DNA from: Silene conica
Taxonomy: Eukaryota; Streptophyta; Magnoliopsida; Caryophyllales; Caryophyllaceae
NCBI GenBank assembly: GCA_029255685.2
Contig: CM055320.2
Span: forward strand, 8,356,614-8,420,613
Length of the DNA stretch: 64,000 nt
Direction: 5' to 3'
The position numbers and the translations under genes are program-made. Within the stretch, counting starts at the first letter, position 1. Each line of letters starts with the position of its first letter. Below the pieces are notes generated by a model. The model did no database searches. It was not told where the DNA came from and saw only the letters and a list, made by a program, of their open reading frames with translations. Of the stretch, positions 23,226 to 34,314 are shown one piece after another.

Positions 23226-24752
23226 GTGAATTTTTCCCGAAATGGTGATCCTAAGTAATTAATTAACGAAATAGGTACCTTTTGAATTTTATTACTAAAA
23301 ATGGGTTCACGGCGGATCGGATTTCCCGAATCTGGACTAGAAATCAAGTCATTATGGGGTGGGCGACTTGACTCCTCTTCCCCTTCCTTCCCTTGTTTCC
23401 CCTGTTTTCTAAATTTCCCCAAAACAAAATCCAGAAATTCAATTTAAATCAATTTCACAATGAAAACTGTTGATGACGAGAGAGAAATCGTCCACCATGA
23501 TCGGCCCATAAGGAAGAACACGAGGTTGTTGATGTTGCTGATGACGATGACGAGGACGCCGAAGAAGCTGTTGATCAAGGTGATGATGTTGATGAAGATG
23601 ACGTATGAAGGCGGTGACGATGATGAGGTCTGCATGAGGATGGTGATGGTGTGCAAAATGGCGATGGTTCTTTCAGTAATTAACCTGAAAAGTAGCCTAT
23701 AAATTCTAAAGGCTTGTTTGGTTACCCCTTTAATTCATGGGAAGTCCAACATCCCATGAATTACAATTTTCTAAGGTTGTTTGGTTGCCCCATAAATGAA
23801 AAAAATGGAGGAACATATCTGAGATTTAGTGGAAGATCCACCTCGCTCAGCAGAGGTTTTCCCTTTTCATTCGTTAGCTATTCTATAAGGAAGCAACCAT
23901 CCCCACGCTCGAGTCTCTTAAACCTAGCTGACAATGATGAGCACCTTGATGATGATTAGGGATGTCATTGGGGCGGGTAAGTGCTAGATATATAGGTTCG
24001 CCCGTACCTGTACCGATCAAGAAAATCTCGTACCCATCCCCGCCCCACCACCAATGACGGGTACAAGTTTCCAAAACCATCCCCCCCAGGCCGCCCCACC
24101 TACCCACTAACCCGCTATACCATAAATGTTTCCGATTTTTTTGTACATGCTGGTTTAATCACTATTAATTTCTATTTTCAGGAATTTGTTTATATAATTT
24201 TAGTTATTTACCAAAACAATTGGTAAAATACTTTATAAAATATCTATTTTTAACATTACGTCTTAATTATAACAAAATAATATTTGTAAAATTATCGTAA
24301 TAATGGTATTAATTTTTGTAATAATTGGCAGGTAAGCGGGTATGAAATGGGTAACACGCAAAAACCATCCCCGCCTCACTATCCATGGCGGGTACAATTT
24401 TCATACATGTCCTCGCCCCACCACCCGCTAAAGCTCTACCCATCCCCTCCCCAACTGTGGCTGGTGTAGGGAAGTATCCATTTTTACGGTTGTACCCGCC
24501 CCAATGACATGCCTAATGATGATGAAGAAGAGGTATTTAAATTGAATTTCTGGGTTTTGTTTTTGGTAAATTGCGGAAACAAGGGAAACAGGGAAAGAAA
24601 GGGGAAGGAAAGTCAAGTCGCTCACCCTCAGAGCGACTTGATTTCTTGCCCAGATTCGGGAAATTCGATCTTACGTGAACCCATTTTTGGTAATAAATTT
24701 TAAAAGTTATCTATTTTGTTAATTAATTACTTAGAATTGTCCATTTTGAAAA
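23226..24752. mobile_element. Long-TIR (Mutator-like or foldback) element, about 0.95 kb plus nested hAT
   Basis: 23236-23455 and 24534-24745 are inverted copies of about 210 bp, including complementary TAAGTAATTAATTAAC, AAAATGGGTTCAC and CCCGAATCTGG blocks. The exact ends and target duplication are not clear to me, so the family is uncertain; long TIRs favour a non-autonomous Mutator-like or foldback element. The interior (23460-23956 and 24516-24533) is GAT/GAC-rich with one weak 80-codon frame. It also has an 11-bp perfect inverted repeat at 23731-23763. Low-complexity Asp/Glu coding is possible but unproven. Confidence 0.6.
23949..24523. mobile_element. Non-autonomous hAT element, 559 bp, TSD ATGATGAT
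   Basis: 23957-24515 has near-perfect terminal inverted repeats of about 24 bp beginning TAGG(G/C)ATGTCATTGGGG. It is flanked by the 8-bp ATGATGAT at 23949-23956 and 24516-24523. An 8-bp duplication and TAGG-type ends fit hAT. The subterminal regions are rich in CGGGTA/TACCCGC words, as in many plant hAT elements; the interior is AT-rich and non-coding. It sits inside the long-TIR element. Confidence 0.8.
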
Positions 24753-25115
24753 AAAATATCTTTTATCGACTAGTTGATATATATACATATTTTACTGAAA
24801 AATGAAACAGTTTTGGAGCTTGTCATCGATTGATTTATCGATGAAATCCCCGGACTAGATGGATGAGCATCATATTTTTTTTTGAGAGGAGAGGTAAAGA
24901 GATAGTCAGCGTATTTAGTAATGTGTCTACCTATTTAGGAACACTTTTTTTATTCACAAATGGAAAAATATATACTATCAAATTTAGTAGGAAACAAATG
25001 GAATACTTATGAAGGGAGATCATTCTAATAACATTTCCTTAATATATAAAGTATACTAATTTAGAATTGCAGATCCTTTAACAAATAGGACACAACAATG
25101 AATTATAAATTGAAA
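24753..25115. other. 5' flank of the inhibitor gene (part of a tandem duplication)
   Basis: From about 24830 the sequence matches the region from about 28190 upstream of the second inhibitor copy, so promoter-proximal DNA was duplicated with the gene. AT-rich. Confidence 0.6.
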
Positions 25116-25124
25116 TATAAATAG
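25116..25124 (+). promoter_or_regulatory. TATA box of the inhibitor gene
   Basis: TATAAATAG lies 63 bp upstream of the ATG in a sequence duplicated at the second copy, where the site reads TATAACTAG. The position suits a start site about 30 bp downstream. Confidence 0.5.
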
Positions 25125-25178
25125 TTTTATATTTTGACAATTTGAAATACTTCGTATAAAACAATTTAGTTTACAAAA

Positions 25179-25739
25179 ATGAAGAAGTTTTTATCATGGT
25201 TTATTCTCTTCTGTTTGTTAGCCTATGTAAACATTTTTACCGAAGCACAAACAAACGCAGTTAATCTAATCGATTTTACCTGCAAACAAACACCCGATTA
25301 CAACTTATGCGTCTCGACTTTAAACAGCGATCGGAGGACTGCCTACGCAAAAGATATGAAAGCTCTAGCTTACATTCTAGTGGATCAAGTTCACAGGAAA
25401 GCGATAGCGACCCTAGGCCAAACTCGAGCTCTCGCAAAGGACCCAAAATTCGATGTGAAAACCAAAGAATTTCTCACTCGGTGTACTACAAGGTACGAAA
25501 ATATTTTGAATTGGATTGTAGGCGCTAAATCAAGCATGTTCGCTGATGATTATAGCAAAGCCCAAGATTACATTAAAACTCTTCCGACCAATATTGAGCT
25601 GTGCGAGAGGGAATTCGAGTGGTTGGGGCATGTCAAGTCGCCCATAACCGACGTTAGTAAGTCCATGGATGATATCGCTAAGGTCGCGGTTGCGGTTGTG
25701 AGCTATAAGTATATGCATCCCGGTCCCCCGATGAATTGA
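25179..25739 (+). CDS. Secreted invertase/pectin methylesterase inhibitor-like protein
   Basis: A single-exon 186-codon frame. Residues 1-24 form a signal peptide (Lys-Lys, hydrophobic core, cleavage near TEAQT). The mature part has the four-cysteine pattern of the PMEI/invertase inhibitor family: C35 and C44 in the N-terminal helical hairpin (CKQTPDYNLC), then C102 and C142, which should pair across the four-helix bundle. The CEREF context and the KSPITDVSK segment before the last helix fit the invertase-inhibitor (C/VIF, Pla a 1-like) branch better than typical PME inhibitors, but target enzyme cannot be told from sequence. Length is normal for the family. Expected location is apoplast or vacuole. 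A tandem copy, broken, lies 3.3 kb downstream. Start chosen at the only ATG giving a signal peptide. Confidence 0.9.
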   Translation: MKKFLSWFILFCLLAYVNIFTEAQTNAVNLIDFTCKQTPDYNLCVSTLNSDRRTAYAKDMKALAYILVDQVHRKAIATLGQTRALAKDPKFDVKTKEFLTRCTTRYENILNWIVGAKSSMFADDYSKAQDYIKTLPTNIELCEREFEWLGHVKSPITDVSKSMDDIAKVAVAVVSYKYMHPGPPMN

Positions 25740-25985
25740 GAATGCAAGCAATTGAACTGTTACTAGAGTATGGTAACAAAAGTGTATTATGATTGAAATC
25801 TAATAAGGTTCTTAATTTTGAACATTATAGAATGATAAAATTAAGAAAAGGTACTATGTGTCGGAATTTAATATGACTAGTAGCACATATAAACAATTCA
25901 GTTATGATATTTGTCAAAAATAAATGTATGAAAAAGTTCAAGATGCAAATCATAATATAGCTCAAACATATTACATTAGGGACAA

Positions 25986-27652
25986 AACTCTTAATTTTTT
26001 TTGGCAGCGGTAAAGAAAGGCGTACTACATAAAGTTCGGGTAAGCTACGCCCTTAGTACACTTATACGTAAACATCGCTACGATACAACTAGTAAACACT
26101 AGCAAAAGACCATGTCGGATAGAAAAAACAAGTTGGTGGAGTACGAAATAGTGGACGCAAGTTTCCTTATCGTTGTTATGCCAGTAGCTAATATTTCTTG
26201 AAGGCATCCGATACCTGTGAGTTCCGGAATGACGAGGGCATGGTGCAAATATGCCACAAGAGCGTAAAGAGAGAAGGTGGATGACAGACAACAGGATGCC
26301 TCCGGCGGAGCGTGAACTCCTACACCAAGACAAACGAACTCTACAGTCACACGTACGACGGATCAACAAACCCAACAAAAGCACAACCCGCATCAAAGGA
26401 CTATCCGCGACCAATCTTCTGTCCATTAATGCGTTGAAGCACCGTCGACCGACGGATTCAACTCGAATCAAACACCAATCTTCATAGGACCCATTTATTC
26501 TACCTAAAAATGCCTCGAGGATACAGGAACAGGACACCCAAAATATCCAAGAAAGGTTCATGTAGGCCGATACCCTGATGATAAAGGCACATGACACCCA
26601 AACCATACATGAAGATGTGACAAAACTTATTTTACAAAACGATAAATTTGAAAAAACCATCAAAAAGACTTGAAAACCGCCACATCCGAACCAACCAAAA
26701 AATACAACCAAACTCGACTCGACCCTACCATACATCTTATAACGGAAATGACCCTAATCCCGAGACCTCACCAACCTCAACTATAACACGACATAACACA
26801 ACAGAACAAAAAAACCATCGGCCCAACAACATCAAAAACCCAACCAACCAAGGACATCCATATCACCAAACGAACCCTCCAGGATCACCGTCTTACATGC
26901 AAAACCATCAACAAAGCCACACTAGACAGCGGGCCGAAAAGTGTGTGTAGTGTGTGTGAGTGTGTGTGGGGGGCGGTGGTCACTAAACGGTCCAAAACAA
27001 ATTCGGAGAGGTAAACTCAACAACAAACCCGACAAAGATAAAGGACTGATTGGTGGGGGAAATGGGGGAATCACCAATTGGTCCCAAGCCAGACCCAAAA
27101 CGGAACGCTCCGTAAAAATAAGAGGATTAAGGACCAAGTGGTGGGGAAAAGGGGGGATCACCAAACGGTCAAAGCCAACCCAACGAGGAAACACATAAAA
27201 CCGACCCGACACACATCAGAGATGCTACAACCCTCATAAAAACCATCCCAAGCACCAAGACGCCTATAAACGACTGGCAGACAAAAACAACCGACAAGAT
27301 GAGACTTACCCATAGGTTGCATGTAAAGTTTCCGGTGACAGGACGAGAGATCAGAGCGAAATGAGCCCCTCGATTGAGATGACAGCCACGACCGGCACAA
27401 AACAAACAAGATCGACCCGAGAACAAAAGGGGCGAGGTCCGAAAAAAAGGGTCAAAAGAGGTGTGAGATGTGGTAGATCGCCGGAGAGGAGCCAAAGGAA
27501 AGGCCCATATCCGGCGATCGGTAGGGGAAGAAGGGGGAGCTCGCGGTTGATGGAGGCGGCGGCACAAAATCAAACTAGGTTTTTGAGTTTTGAGGAAAAG
27601 GGAGGAAAATTTTCCAGAGAGAGAGGAGTCACTATTATAGAATAACTCTTAA
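25986..27652 (-). mobile_element. LINE-like retroposed insertion, 1.65 kb, TSD AACTCTTAA
   Basis: 25995-27643 is flanked by a perfect 9-bp duplication (25986-25994 and 27644-27652). On the minus strand it ends in CTGCC followed by A8, a short poly(A) as left by target-primed reverse transcription. The 5' part (27310-27640, minus) is GC-rich with CCGCCGCCTCC-like sequence and could encode a short Arg/Ser-rich frame. A GTAAGT donor-like site follows ATGCAACCTATGG near 27312. No endonuclease or reverse transcriptase domain is present, although frames up to 236 codons (26025-26735, minus) are open. It is either an internally deleted LINE or a retrocopied transcript. Confidence 0.7.
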
Positions 27653-28190
27653 AAACTGTAATCAATGATTCTCGTGTTTAGATCTAAACTGTAATCTCCA
27701 TGTTCTTTGGTGAACCTTTGAGATAGTGATCGTGTAAACCAAGAGATAGAACCTTAAAAACTCTTTGAGCTAAGTAGCTGTAAGTTTGAGTCAAGTCTTA
27801 TAGCAGAGTAGCTTCAAGCAATTGCAATCGGAGTAGTTTGACGAGTTGTTTTAATTGTAAGAGGTTTAGTTAAGTTTGAGTGACTATCTAAACAAGTAAT
27901 AAAAATGAGGATTGGACGTAGGGTACAGAGTAGGAGCTGAACCAATTTTTAAAACATCGTTTGTTTAAAAATTTACTCGTCTCTTTACTTTTCCCTTTCA
28001 CTTTCGCTTATACTCTTGCTGCTAGTACCGTGTAACAGTCTTTCATACTGTTGCTTGGACCTACTAGCTACCTTGTGAACTTAGATCTAATTAATTATCT
28101 CAAGGCTACATTTAAATAATCCAGAAATTTTTTAAAGGTCACCTAATTCACCCCTCCCCCTCTTAGGTGTTCGATCGTTCTTAGCTCTCC
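27653..28190. other. Unassigned repeat, possibly a copia LTR remnant
   Basis: No gene. The end of the segment (GGTCACCTAATTCACCCC, then CCCCCTCTTAGGTG near 28138-28170) resembles sequence around the LTR edge of SIRE/Maximus-type copia elements. No paired LTR is visible. Confidence 0.3.
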
Positions 28191-28524
28191 AAGAATCCCC
28201 ATATCTAATTGATGGACGTTATGTTTTTTTTACAGAGAAGAGGTAAAGAGATTGTCGACGTTATTTAATAATGTATTAATCTATTTAGAAATACCCCTTT
28301 TTATTCACAAATGGAAATATATATACCTATTAACTTTAATAGGAAATAAATTGGATATTTATGGAAGGAGATCATTCTAATAAGATTTACTTAATATATA
28401 TGAGGATACTAATTTGGAATTGCATATGCTTTAACAAATAGCACACAACATTGAACTATAAATTGAAATATAACTAGTTTTATATTTTGGCAATTTGAAA
28501 TATAAAACTATATAATTTACAAAA

Positions 28525-29581
28525 ATGAAGAAATTTTTATCGTGGGTTATTTTCTTCTGTTTTTTTAACCTATATTAACATTTTTACTGAAGCACAAACA
28601 AACGCAGTTAATCTAATTGATTTTACCTGCAAACAAACACCTGATTACAATTTGTGCGTCTCGACTTTAAGGGTGTGTTTGGATAGGAGGATTTGGAGGG
28701 AAAGGGAGGGGAGGGAAATGGAGGGATGGAGTTTCTCTTGTTTGGATACAAAATATGGAGGGAGGGAAATGAGGGGGGAAAGAAATGGGAGGATGTATTT
28801 TCCCTCCTCTAATACAAATTGTTTTCTTACCTAAGGTGGCAAGATTTGGAAAGAAAACCATAATACTCTCCTTTAAATTATTAAAAGACAATTTTGCTTT
28901 TATTAAAAAATGTAATATACTCTCAATTTAGAACAATTATGTTGGATATTTTTAATAATATACACTCACAAACATATTTTTACTTCTTCATATTTCCATT
29001 CAATATATCATGTCCCTCTTACCTCCCTTCCATTTCCCTCTCAACAATTTCATTATCCAAACAACCACATTTCCCCTCCCCTCACCTCCCTTTCCCTCCC
29101 CTCCCCTCACCTCCATTTCCCTCCCCTCCCTTTCCCTCTTAAATTTGTATCCAAACACACCCTAAAAAACGATCCGAAGACTGCCTCCGCAAAAGATATC
29201 AAAGCTCTAGCCTACATTCTAGTGAATCATGTTCACATGAAAGCGATGGATCTGCAAGGCCACACTCAAGCTCTCTCAAAGGACCCAATATTCGATGTGA
29301 AAACCCGAGAATTTCTCGCTCGGTGTGCTATAAGGTACACCCATATTTTGAATTGGATTGTAAGCGCTAAAATAAGCATGCTCGCCAATGATTATAGCAA
29401 AGCACAAGATTACATTAAAATTCTTCCGACCAATATTGAGATGTGCGAGACGGAATTCGAGTCATTGGCGCATGTCAAGTCACCCATAACCGACTTTAGT
29501 AAGGCCATGGATGATATTGCTAAGGTGGCGGTTGCGGTTGTGAGCTATAAGTATACGCACCCTGGTCCTCCGATGAATTGA
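28525..29581 (+). pseudogene. Second inhibitor gene copy, broken by a frameshift and a MITE
   Basis: Homologous to 25179-25739 and to its flanks. The start ATG at 28525 is kept, but an extra T in a T run shifts the signal-peptide frame into a TAA after 17 codons. The sequence that would encode CKQTPDYNLC follows, then a 492-bp MITE interrupts at 28671-29162. The remainder (29163-29581) is an open frame close to the intact copy, including the third and fourth cysteine contexts (ARCAIRY, MCETEF) and the same C-terminus HPGPPMN. The remaining 3' frame is still uninterrupted, so loss looks recent or the duplication young. Confidence 0.9.
28668..29165. mobile_element. Tourist-type MITE in the inhibitor pseudogene, 492 bp
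   Basis: 28671-29162 has terminal inverted repeats GGGTGTGTTTGGATA, with TAA duplications at 28668-28670 and 29163-29165. Comparison with the intact gene at about 25324 gives the empty site directly. Subterminal arms are purine-rich (GGAGGGAAAGGGAGG) on the left and their complement on the right, so the element can fold extensively. Short frames on either strand are artefacts. Confidence 0.85.
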
Positions 29582-29812
29582 GAATGCAAGTAATTGGACT
29601 GTTACTAGAGTATGATAAATTGTCAAATGTGGATTATGATTGAAATCTAATAAGGTTCTTATTTTTTGAACATTATTGAATGATAAAATTAATAAATGCT
29701 ACTATGTGTTGGAATTTAATATGACTAGTAGCACATATAAACAATTTAATTACGATATTTGTCGACAATTATATGAAAAATTGAAAATGCAAATATAATA
29801 TAGTTTAAACAT

Positions 29813-30580
29813 ATTACATCCGTAATTGCTCATTCATGTACGGATTTTACTCATTCATATACTTTTTTTCATTATTTTTCCATTACGTGCCCTTTACCTA
29901 GAAGAGAAACTCTCTAATTTTCTTCCTCACCAAATTACTCAAATTCACAAAATTATTCAAATTCGTCAAATTACACAATTATATATGTTAATTTTCGTAT
30001 CGTTCAACATTAATTATGGCATTAAGGGACTTGTATACACTTCATGAATTTGGTGATTTTCAAGTAATTAAACGGATTATCGTGATTAGTAATTAACGGA
30101 CTTCGGATTTGGTTGCTCATTGAAAAATCTTTGTTCTTCGGTGCCATTGTCTTGCTTCAATTAATTTTCATATTTCATCACCAAATGAAATAAAAGGATC
30201 CTACATACCTAATTCAATATTCAATTAGTCAAAATAAATAAATAATTCATATATCTAAGAACAAGTGGAATTGAATTGAATTGAATTGAATAGAATCGAA
30301 TAAATAAGTGACGAGAAATAGTCCTGATTAAAATTATCGTTGTTGGGAGGCGAATTTGTGAGATAATCCGATGGCGTAAGGGAGGCGGCGGCGAGGGTGG
30401 TGGATGGTGGTAGCTGACGGTGGTTGGGCGATGATAGTTAGGGTGCGAAAAGAATAAATGAAGGAGAGAGATTGGAAGAAGGGCATTAATATAAAATCAT
30501 TAAAATAAAAGGGATATTTTTGTCATTTATGTATATGAAAAAGTAAAATGCGTATATGATTGAGCACTACCCATTACATC
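29813..30580. mobile_element. Non-autonomous hAT-like element, 752 bp, TSD ATTACATC
   Basis: 29821-30572 is flanked by ATTACATC at 29813-29820 and 30573-30580. Termini are imperfect inverted repeats over about 45 bp (GCTCATTCATGTACG on the left, GCTCAATCATATACG reading in from the right, both followed by ATTTTACT). The 8-bp duplication suggests hAT, though the extreme bases are not typical. The interior is non-coding with a GGTGG-rich stretch near 30380-30430. Confidence 0.7.
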
Positions 30581-31399
30581 AGGTTAGGTAAAAAATAGTA
30601 AGATTATGAACTAAATAATTTGGATGAAAAATACTTATAGTGAATTACCATTCTTATATAGAAGGTCAGGTAAAACTCGTATTGGTGTCCGGCTCTGCTC
30701 ATGTTTCTTCTATTTACCATATAAGTTTTGTTATATGCAACAGAACTATCTTAGATTTGTGTTACTAATACATTTACCATTTAATATATTTTTATTAGGA
30801 CATATATTCAAAATTATGGTGAAATAAACTTATCAACAAATGATGAGACACATTTACTACTCTCGTTATTAATATTATTATTTCACAATACCCCATGTTA
30901 ATAGTACTATTATGTTCAATATTTTTTCTTTGATTGCCCCATATATTTTTACGTTTAAATTCACTAGTCCCGTTAAATTTCTCAAATTTATAAATTTAAA
31001 TAAATAGAATATTTATCTCAAGTTCATTATATAGAGATGAGTGAAAATTTAATTAAAAAAAGTACATTAAAGTCTTTTGTACATTTAAGAAACTATATAT
31101 TAATATCTTTGTGCATATAATAAACTATATGAATTTGTATAAATTTATGTAATTACAAGCAAAGAAAACAGCATCCCTAGTCGGAGACCTTAACACCGAT
31201 CGCGGTCATAGTCACTCAGGCCAAGCAAGAGATACGAGCACATAGAAGCACACAACCCCCTTGTGGCTAGACCACCACGATCAGGGTCGTAACAAACTCC
31301 TATGTTCTCGGTTTTGCTTACTCGAATAATTCCGTTGTGTTAATAAACCCACTTACGAAAAGTCGTCGGCGTTTTAGAACGAATCGTCGACGAAATTAA
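30581..31399. other. AT-rich spacer, then start of a transposon-type locus
   Basis: 30581-31160 is AT-rich with nothing recognisable. From 31160 the composition changes to mixed sequence that leads into the putative exon 1 at about 31400. This could be the edge of an older DNA transposon, but no inverted terminus can be paired inside the window. Confidence 0.3.
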
Positions 31400-32872
31400 A
31401 AAAAAGACAAAAGTACCCTTTTACCTCCCAAACCCTCCCAAACTCAAATCCTTACTCCCCCACTCCCTCTTACACCTCACAGCCCGACACCACCACCAAT
31501 ACTCCGACCACCACCCTCCGACGACCGCACGCACACCAACCGACGACCGCACGCACGCTTAACCACCGAGGACCACCACCACCACACCAAGGTTAGTCTT
31601 TTTTTTAATTAATTTAGTTTTGTTTTAATTATACTTGTATAATTTGTTGTTGTTGTTATTGTTATTAGTAATTAGATAGTAGTAATTTCAATTGTTTTGT
31701 TTATTTAGTTGTTTATGTTAATATTTTCAATTTCCTCTTGAATTTATGTTTTTTTGTTGTTATTGTTGTTGTTAGTGTTGTTATTGTTGTTGTTAGTGTT
31801 GTATGATGTCGATTTAGTTGTTGTTGTGTTTATTTTGTTTGATTTGGGGATGAAAACACGATTTTGGTAATGGATGTGGGGTAGGACGTGTGAAATGGGC
31901 GGCCATGGGTGGGTAGGACGTGTGAAATGGCCGGCCATGGATGGGTAGGACGCGTGAAATGGCCGGCCAAGTGTGGGTAGGACGTGAGAAATACACGGCC
32001 AATGTGGTGATGGACGTGCATTTCCCACGTCCAAGGGGGAAATGGACGTGAATTTCGCACGTCTGGCATGGCTTGGGACGTGTGGAATTTACGTCCTCCA
32101 TTGGTTGGGACGTGAATTCTGCATGTCCCTCCATGGTTCGGATTTTTTTTTCGTTTTAACCGTATATTTTCAATTTTAATAGTTAAAAGTTATTTTTTTC
32201 ATTAAAAGTTGTTAATTTTGTATTTAATTGTATAAAAAGTTGTTAATTTTGTATTGGAATGGGTAGTTTATATTATTTAAGTTGTTATTTTTTTTGTATT
32301 TTCTATTATTTATGTTAGTTTTTTATGAAAATTTGTTTAATTTTATTAATTTAACGTTCTAATCTCGTAAATGCAGATATCTTACAGTGAAGATGGTATT
32401 ATGACTTCAATGGGTCGTACGACAGGCCGAAGAGTGATGGGGTGTAAGCGGCGTAACCCTATAGAATCAGAAGCAGCAGAAGCGCCACGGCTTGGTCGGG
32501 GAGGTAGGGGAGGTAGGGGTAGAGGAAGGGGAAAGGGTCTCCTAATCAGGTCTCCCGACTCTACTCCCGAGGACGAGCTTCAGCTACCGATAGCGTTTTT
32601 TCAGGGACCGAGTTAGTAGTTCTGATGACGAGGATGAGGAGCAGTTTAGGGTTTTGGTCCCGGAGGAAGATGATGATGATGATGACGATGATAAGGAGGT
32701 GGAGGAGGAGGACTCCCGCTTTCTGGACGAGGAGGCCGTTGATCGACCACGTAAGAAGGTGGTACGTGATGGTAGTGGCCAATATAGGCCACTTGCGATT
32801 ACAATGAACATAAAAATGACTATTTATAAGAAGTTAGAGTATACCGGTAACATTTTTAAATTCAAACGGTAA
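31400..32872 (+). pseudogene. Unidentified transposon-type gene remnant with a 5' intron
   Basis: A C-rich putative 5' UTR (about 31430-31591) ends at a donor-like AAG|GTTAGT. An acceptor-like TGCAG ends at about 32376. The first ATG after it (32401) opens a frame through an Arg/Gly-rich stretch (GRGGRGGRGRGRGKG). That frame stops at 32614-32616, while an acidic continuation (SDDEDEEQF..., poly-Asp, about 32620-32872) is open in another frame, indicating a 1-nt indel. Basic RG-rich then acidic segments are common at the N-terminus of plant transposon proteins, but I recognise no domain. It is convergent with the minus-strand OTU remnant that starts 70 bp beyond. The intron holds a 32-bp minisatellite. 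Confidence 0.4.
31877..32135. repeat. Minisatellite, about eight 32-bp units with GGACGTG
   Basis: GGACGTG (once GGACGCG) recurs at 31-34 bp spacing. The first four units read GTGGGTAGGACGTG then a GAAATGGCCGGCC-like core; later units diverge and gain complementary CACGTCC words. Frames on the minus strand encoding repeated (S/T)HVLP are artefacts. Confidence 0.75.
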
Positions 32873-32939
32873 CAACATTTTTACATTACAACGGTTACAT
32901 TTCAATATTACAACCCTAAACATTTCAAATCAATCTCGA

Positions 32940-33308
32940 AATACATTATCAAAGCGGGGGAGGCTGTCTTCGGCGACTAACTCGAGGTGTTGTTCCCATT
33001 AACGTATGCCATTTTTCGATGTTTGACTTTTACAAATCAGCATAGTGTGCTACCGCAGGGTCTCTTACCGATTCCCAACAAAGTTCGATCGGTGGCATGG
33101 GTGCTTCGCTCGGTGGGACACTACAATGCAATCTCATCCAATGGGAATGGTAGTTTAAGATCCACAACACACCGTACGGCCTCGATTGTTGACCCGTGGG
33201 CCTTACGGGTAAGTATGTATGACATTGCCAAAACCGGCTTCCTTTACTCTCCCACTGGCTGACTAAACAGATAGTCCAGTTAAACCACGATGCAAAGACG
33301 GTCAAATA
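32940..33308 (-). pseudogene. OTU-like C-terminal part of a Mutator-type pseudogene (fragment 3)
   Basis: The minus-strand translation gives discontinuous similarity to the OTU-type region that follows the transposase part in some plant MULE-derived proteins. Segments of the PPSEAPMPPIE kind appear, with the matching frame switching and stops intervening. It joins fragment 2 across the copia-2 target duplication AAATA. The assignment of this fragment alone is weak; the strong part is fragment 2. Confidence 0.4.
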
Positions 33309-34300
33309 TGTTGGGGCTGGTGTCCTTGACAATTAAGTACAATGACTTATTAAATCTCTTTAAGGATCACAAGGGCATACTTCAGTATTATTACCAGTTG
33401 ATCCACGTTTATCAATAACGGTTGTCTTGCTAGATAAGTTTGACGTTATTGTCATACGGATGACGGTGATCAACTGGTCCCTATACGTCACACCTATAGG
33501 ACACGTTTGAGAGATGTGAAGGTATGAAAATACAGTCACATTTATGCCGGATACGACTAAACAGTTAGTCAGAGGTATTGACTATTAAATTAGTCAATAA
33601 GATGTTGAGATTATTATTTAATACGGATTAAATAATTTTAGCTAACACGGATTACATGATTAATTCGTAAATTAAATATAAACGGTTATATTTAATTAAA
33701 TATTGTATTCGCGTATTAATATACACAGTTATATTAATTTGGGTAATTATACAATATCGTAATTTTATCAGACCATTATTAATACATCGACTGCATTAAT
33801 ATCTGATAACACGTATGCGATTTATAATAAAAATCCCGCAAATAATATTTAGCAAAACGGGTCGAATCATGCAAAGGAATAAGGTAAGAATGGAGAAAGC
33901 CCACTCTCACCCTAATTCGGCCGACCCACCCGATTGCTACATAAGGAGAGTCCTTCTCCTTATGTCAGCAACTGTTGAATCATAATTCTCACAATTAGGG
34001 TTTTTGAGAGCATTCTTCTCCCAAAAACTCAGATCTCACATCTAAAACCTCAATAGCTCTCCCCATATTGCAAGGCAATTGGAGAGTATTTTCTAGCACA
34101 CGCGGCATCATCTCAAACAAAGTCTTGGGTGCAAGTTATAGGAGGGAATTTACTTTAATTCCTGTTCTTAGGCCTATTCAAGCAAGGACCCAAGGTTGTA
34201 TTCTTTTTCATGTTTTTATTTATCTTATGACAATAATCGCAACTGTAATTTTCATTATAATCCTGCAAGTTTAGGGCGAATACATGCTTTATTTCCCACA
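33309..34300 (+). repeat. copia-2 5' LTR
   Basis: 992 bp, TGTTGG...CCCACA. Confidence 0.95.
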
Positions 34301-34302
34301 AG

Positions 34303-34314
34303 TGGTATCAGAGC
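34303..34314 (+). other. copia-2 primer-binding site (tRNA-iMet)
   Basis: TGGTATCAGAGC two bases after the LTR. Confidence 0.9.

Noticed and set aside
23460..23702. 80-codon Met/Lys-rich frame in the long-TIR element
   Set aside because: Arises from GATGATG-type low complexity; the acidic reading in another frame is equally likely.
26025..26735. 236-codon minus-strand frame as a host gene
   Set aside because: It lies wholly inside the retroposed segment and has no recognisable domain; kept as part of that insertion.
31744..32134. Overlapping minus-strand frames with repeated HVLP/FTRPTHPWP
   Set aside because: Three frames are open at once because of the 32-bp repeat; no conserved protein.
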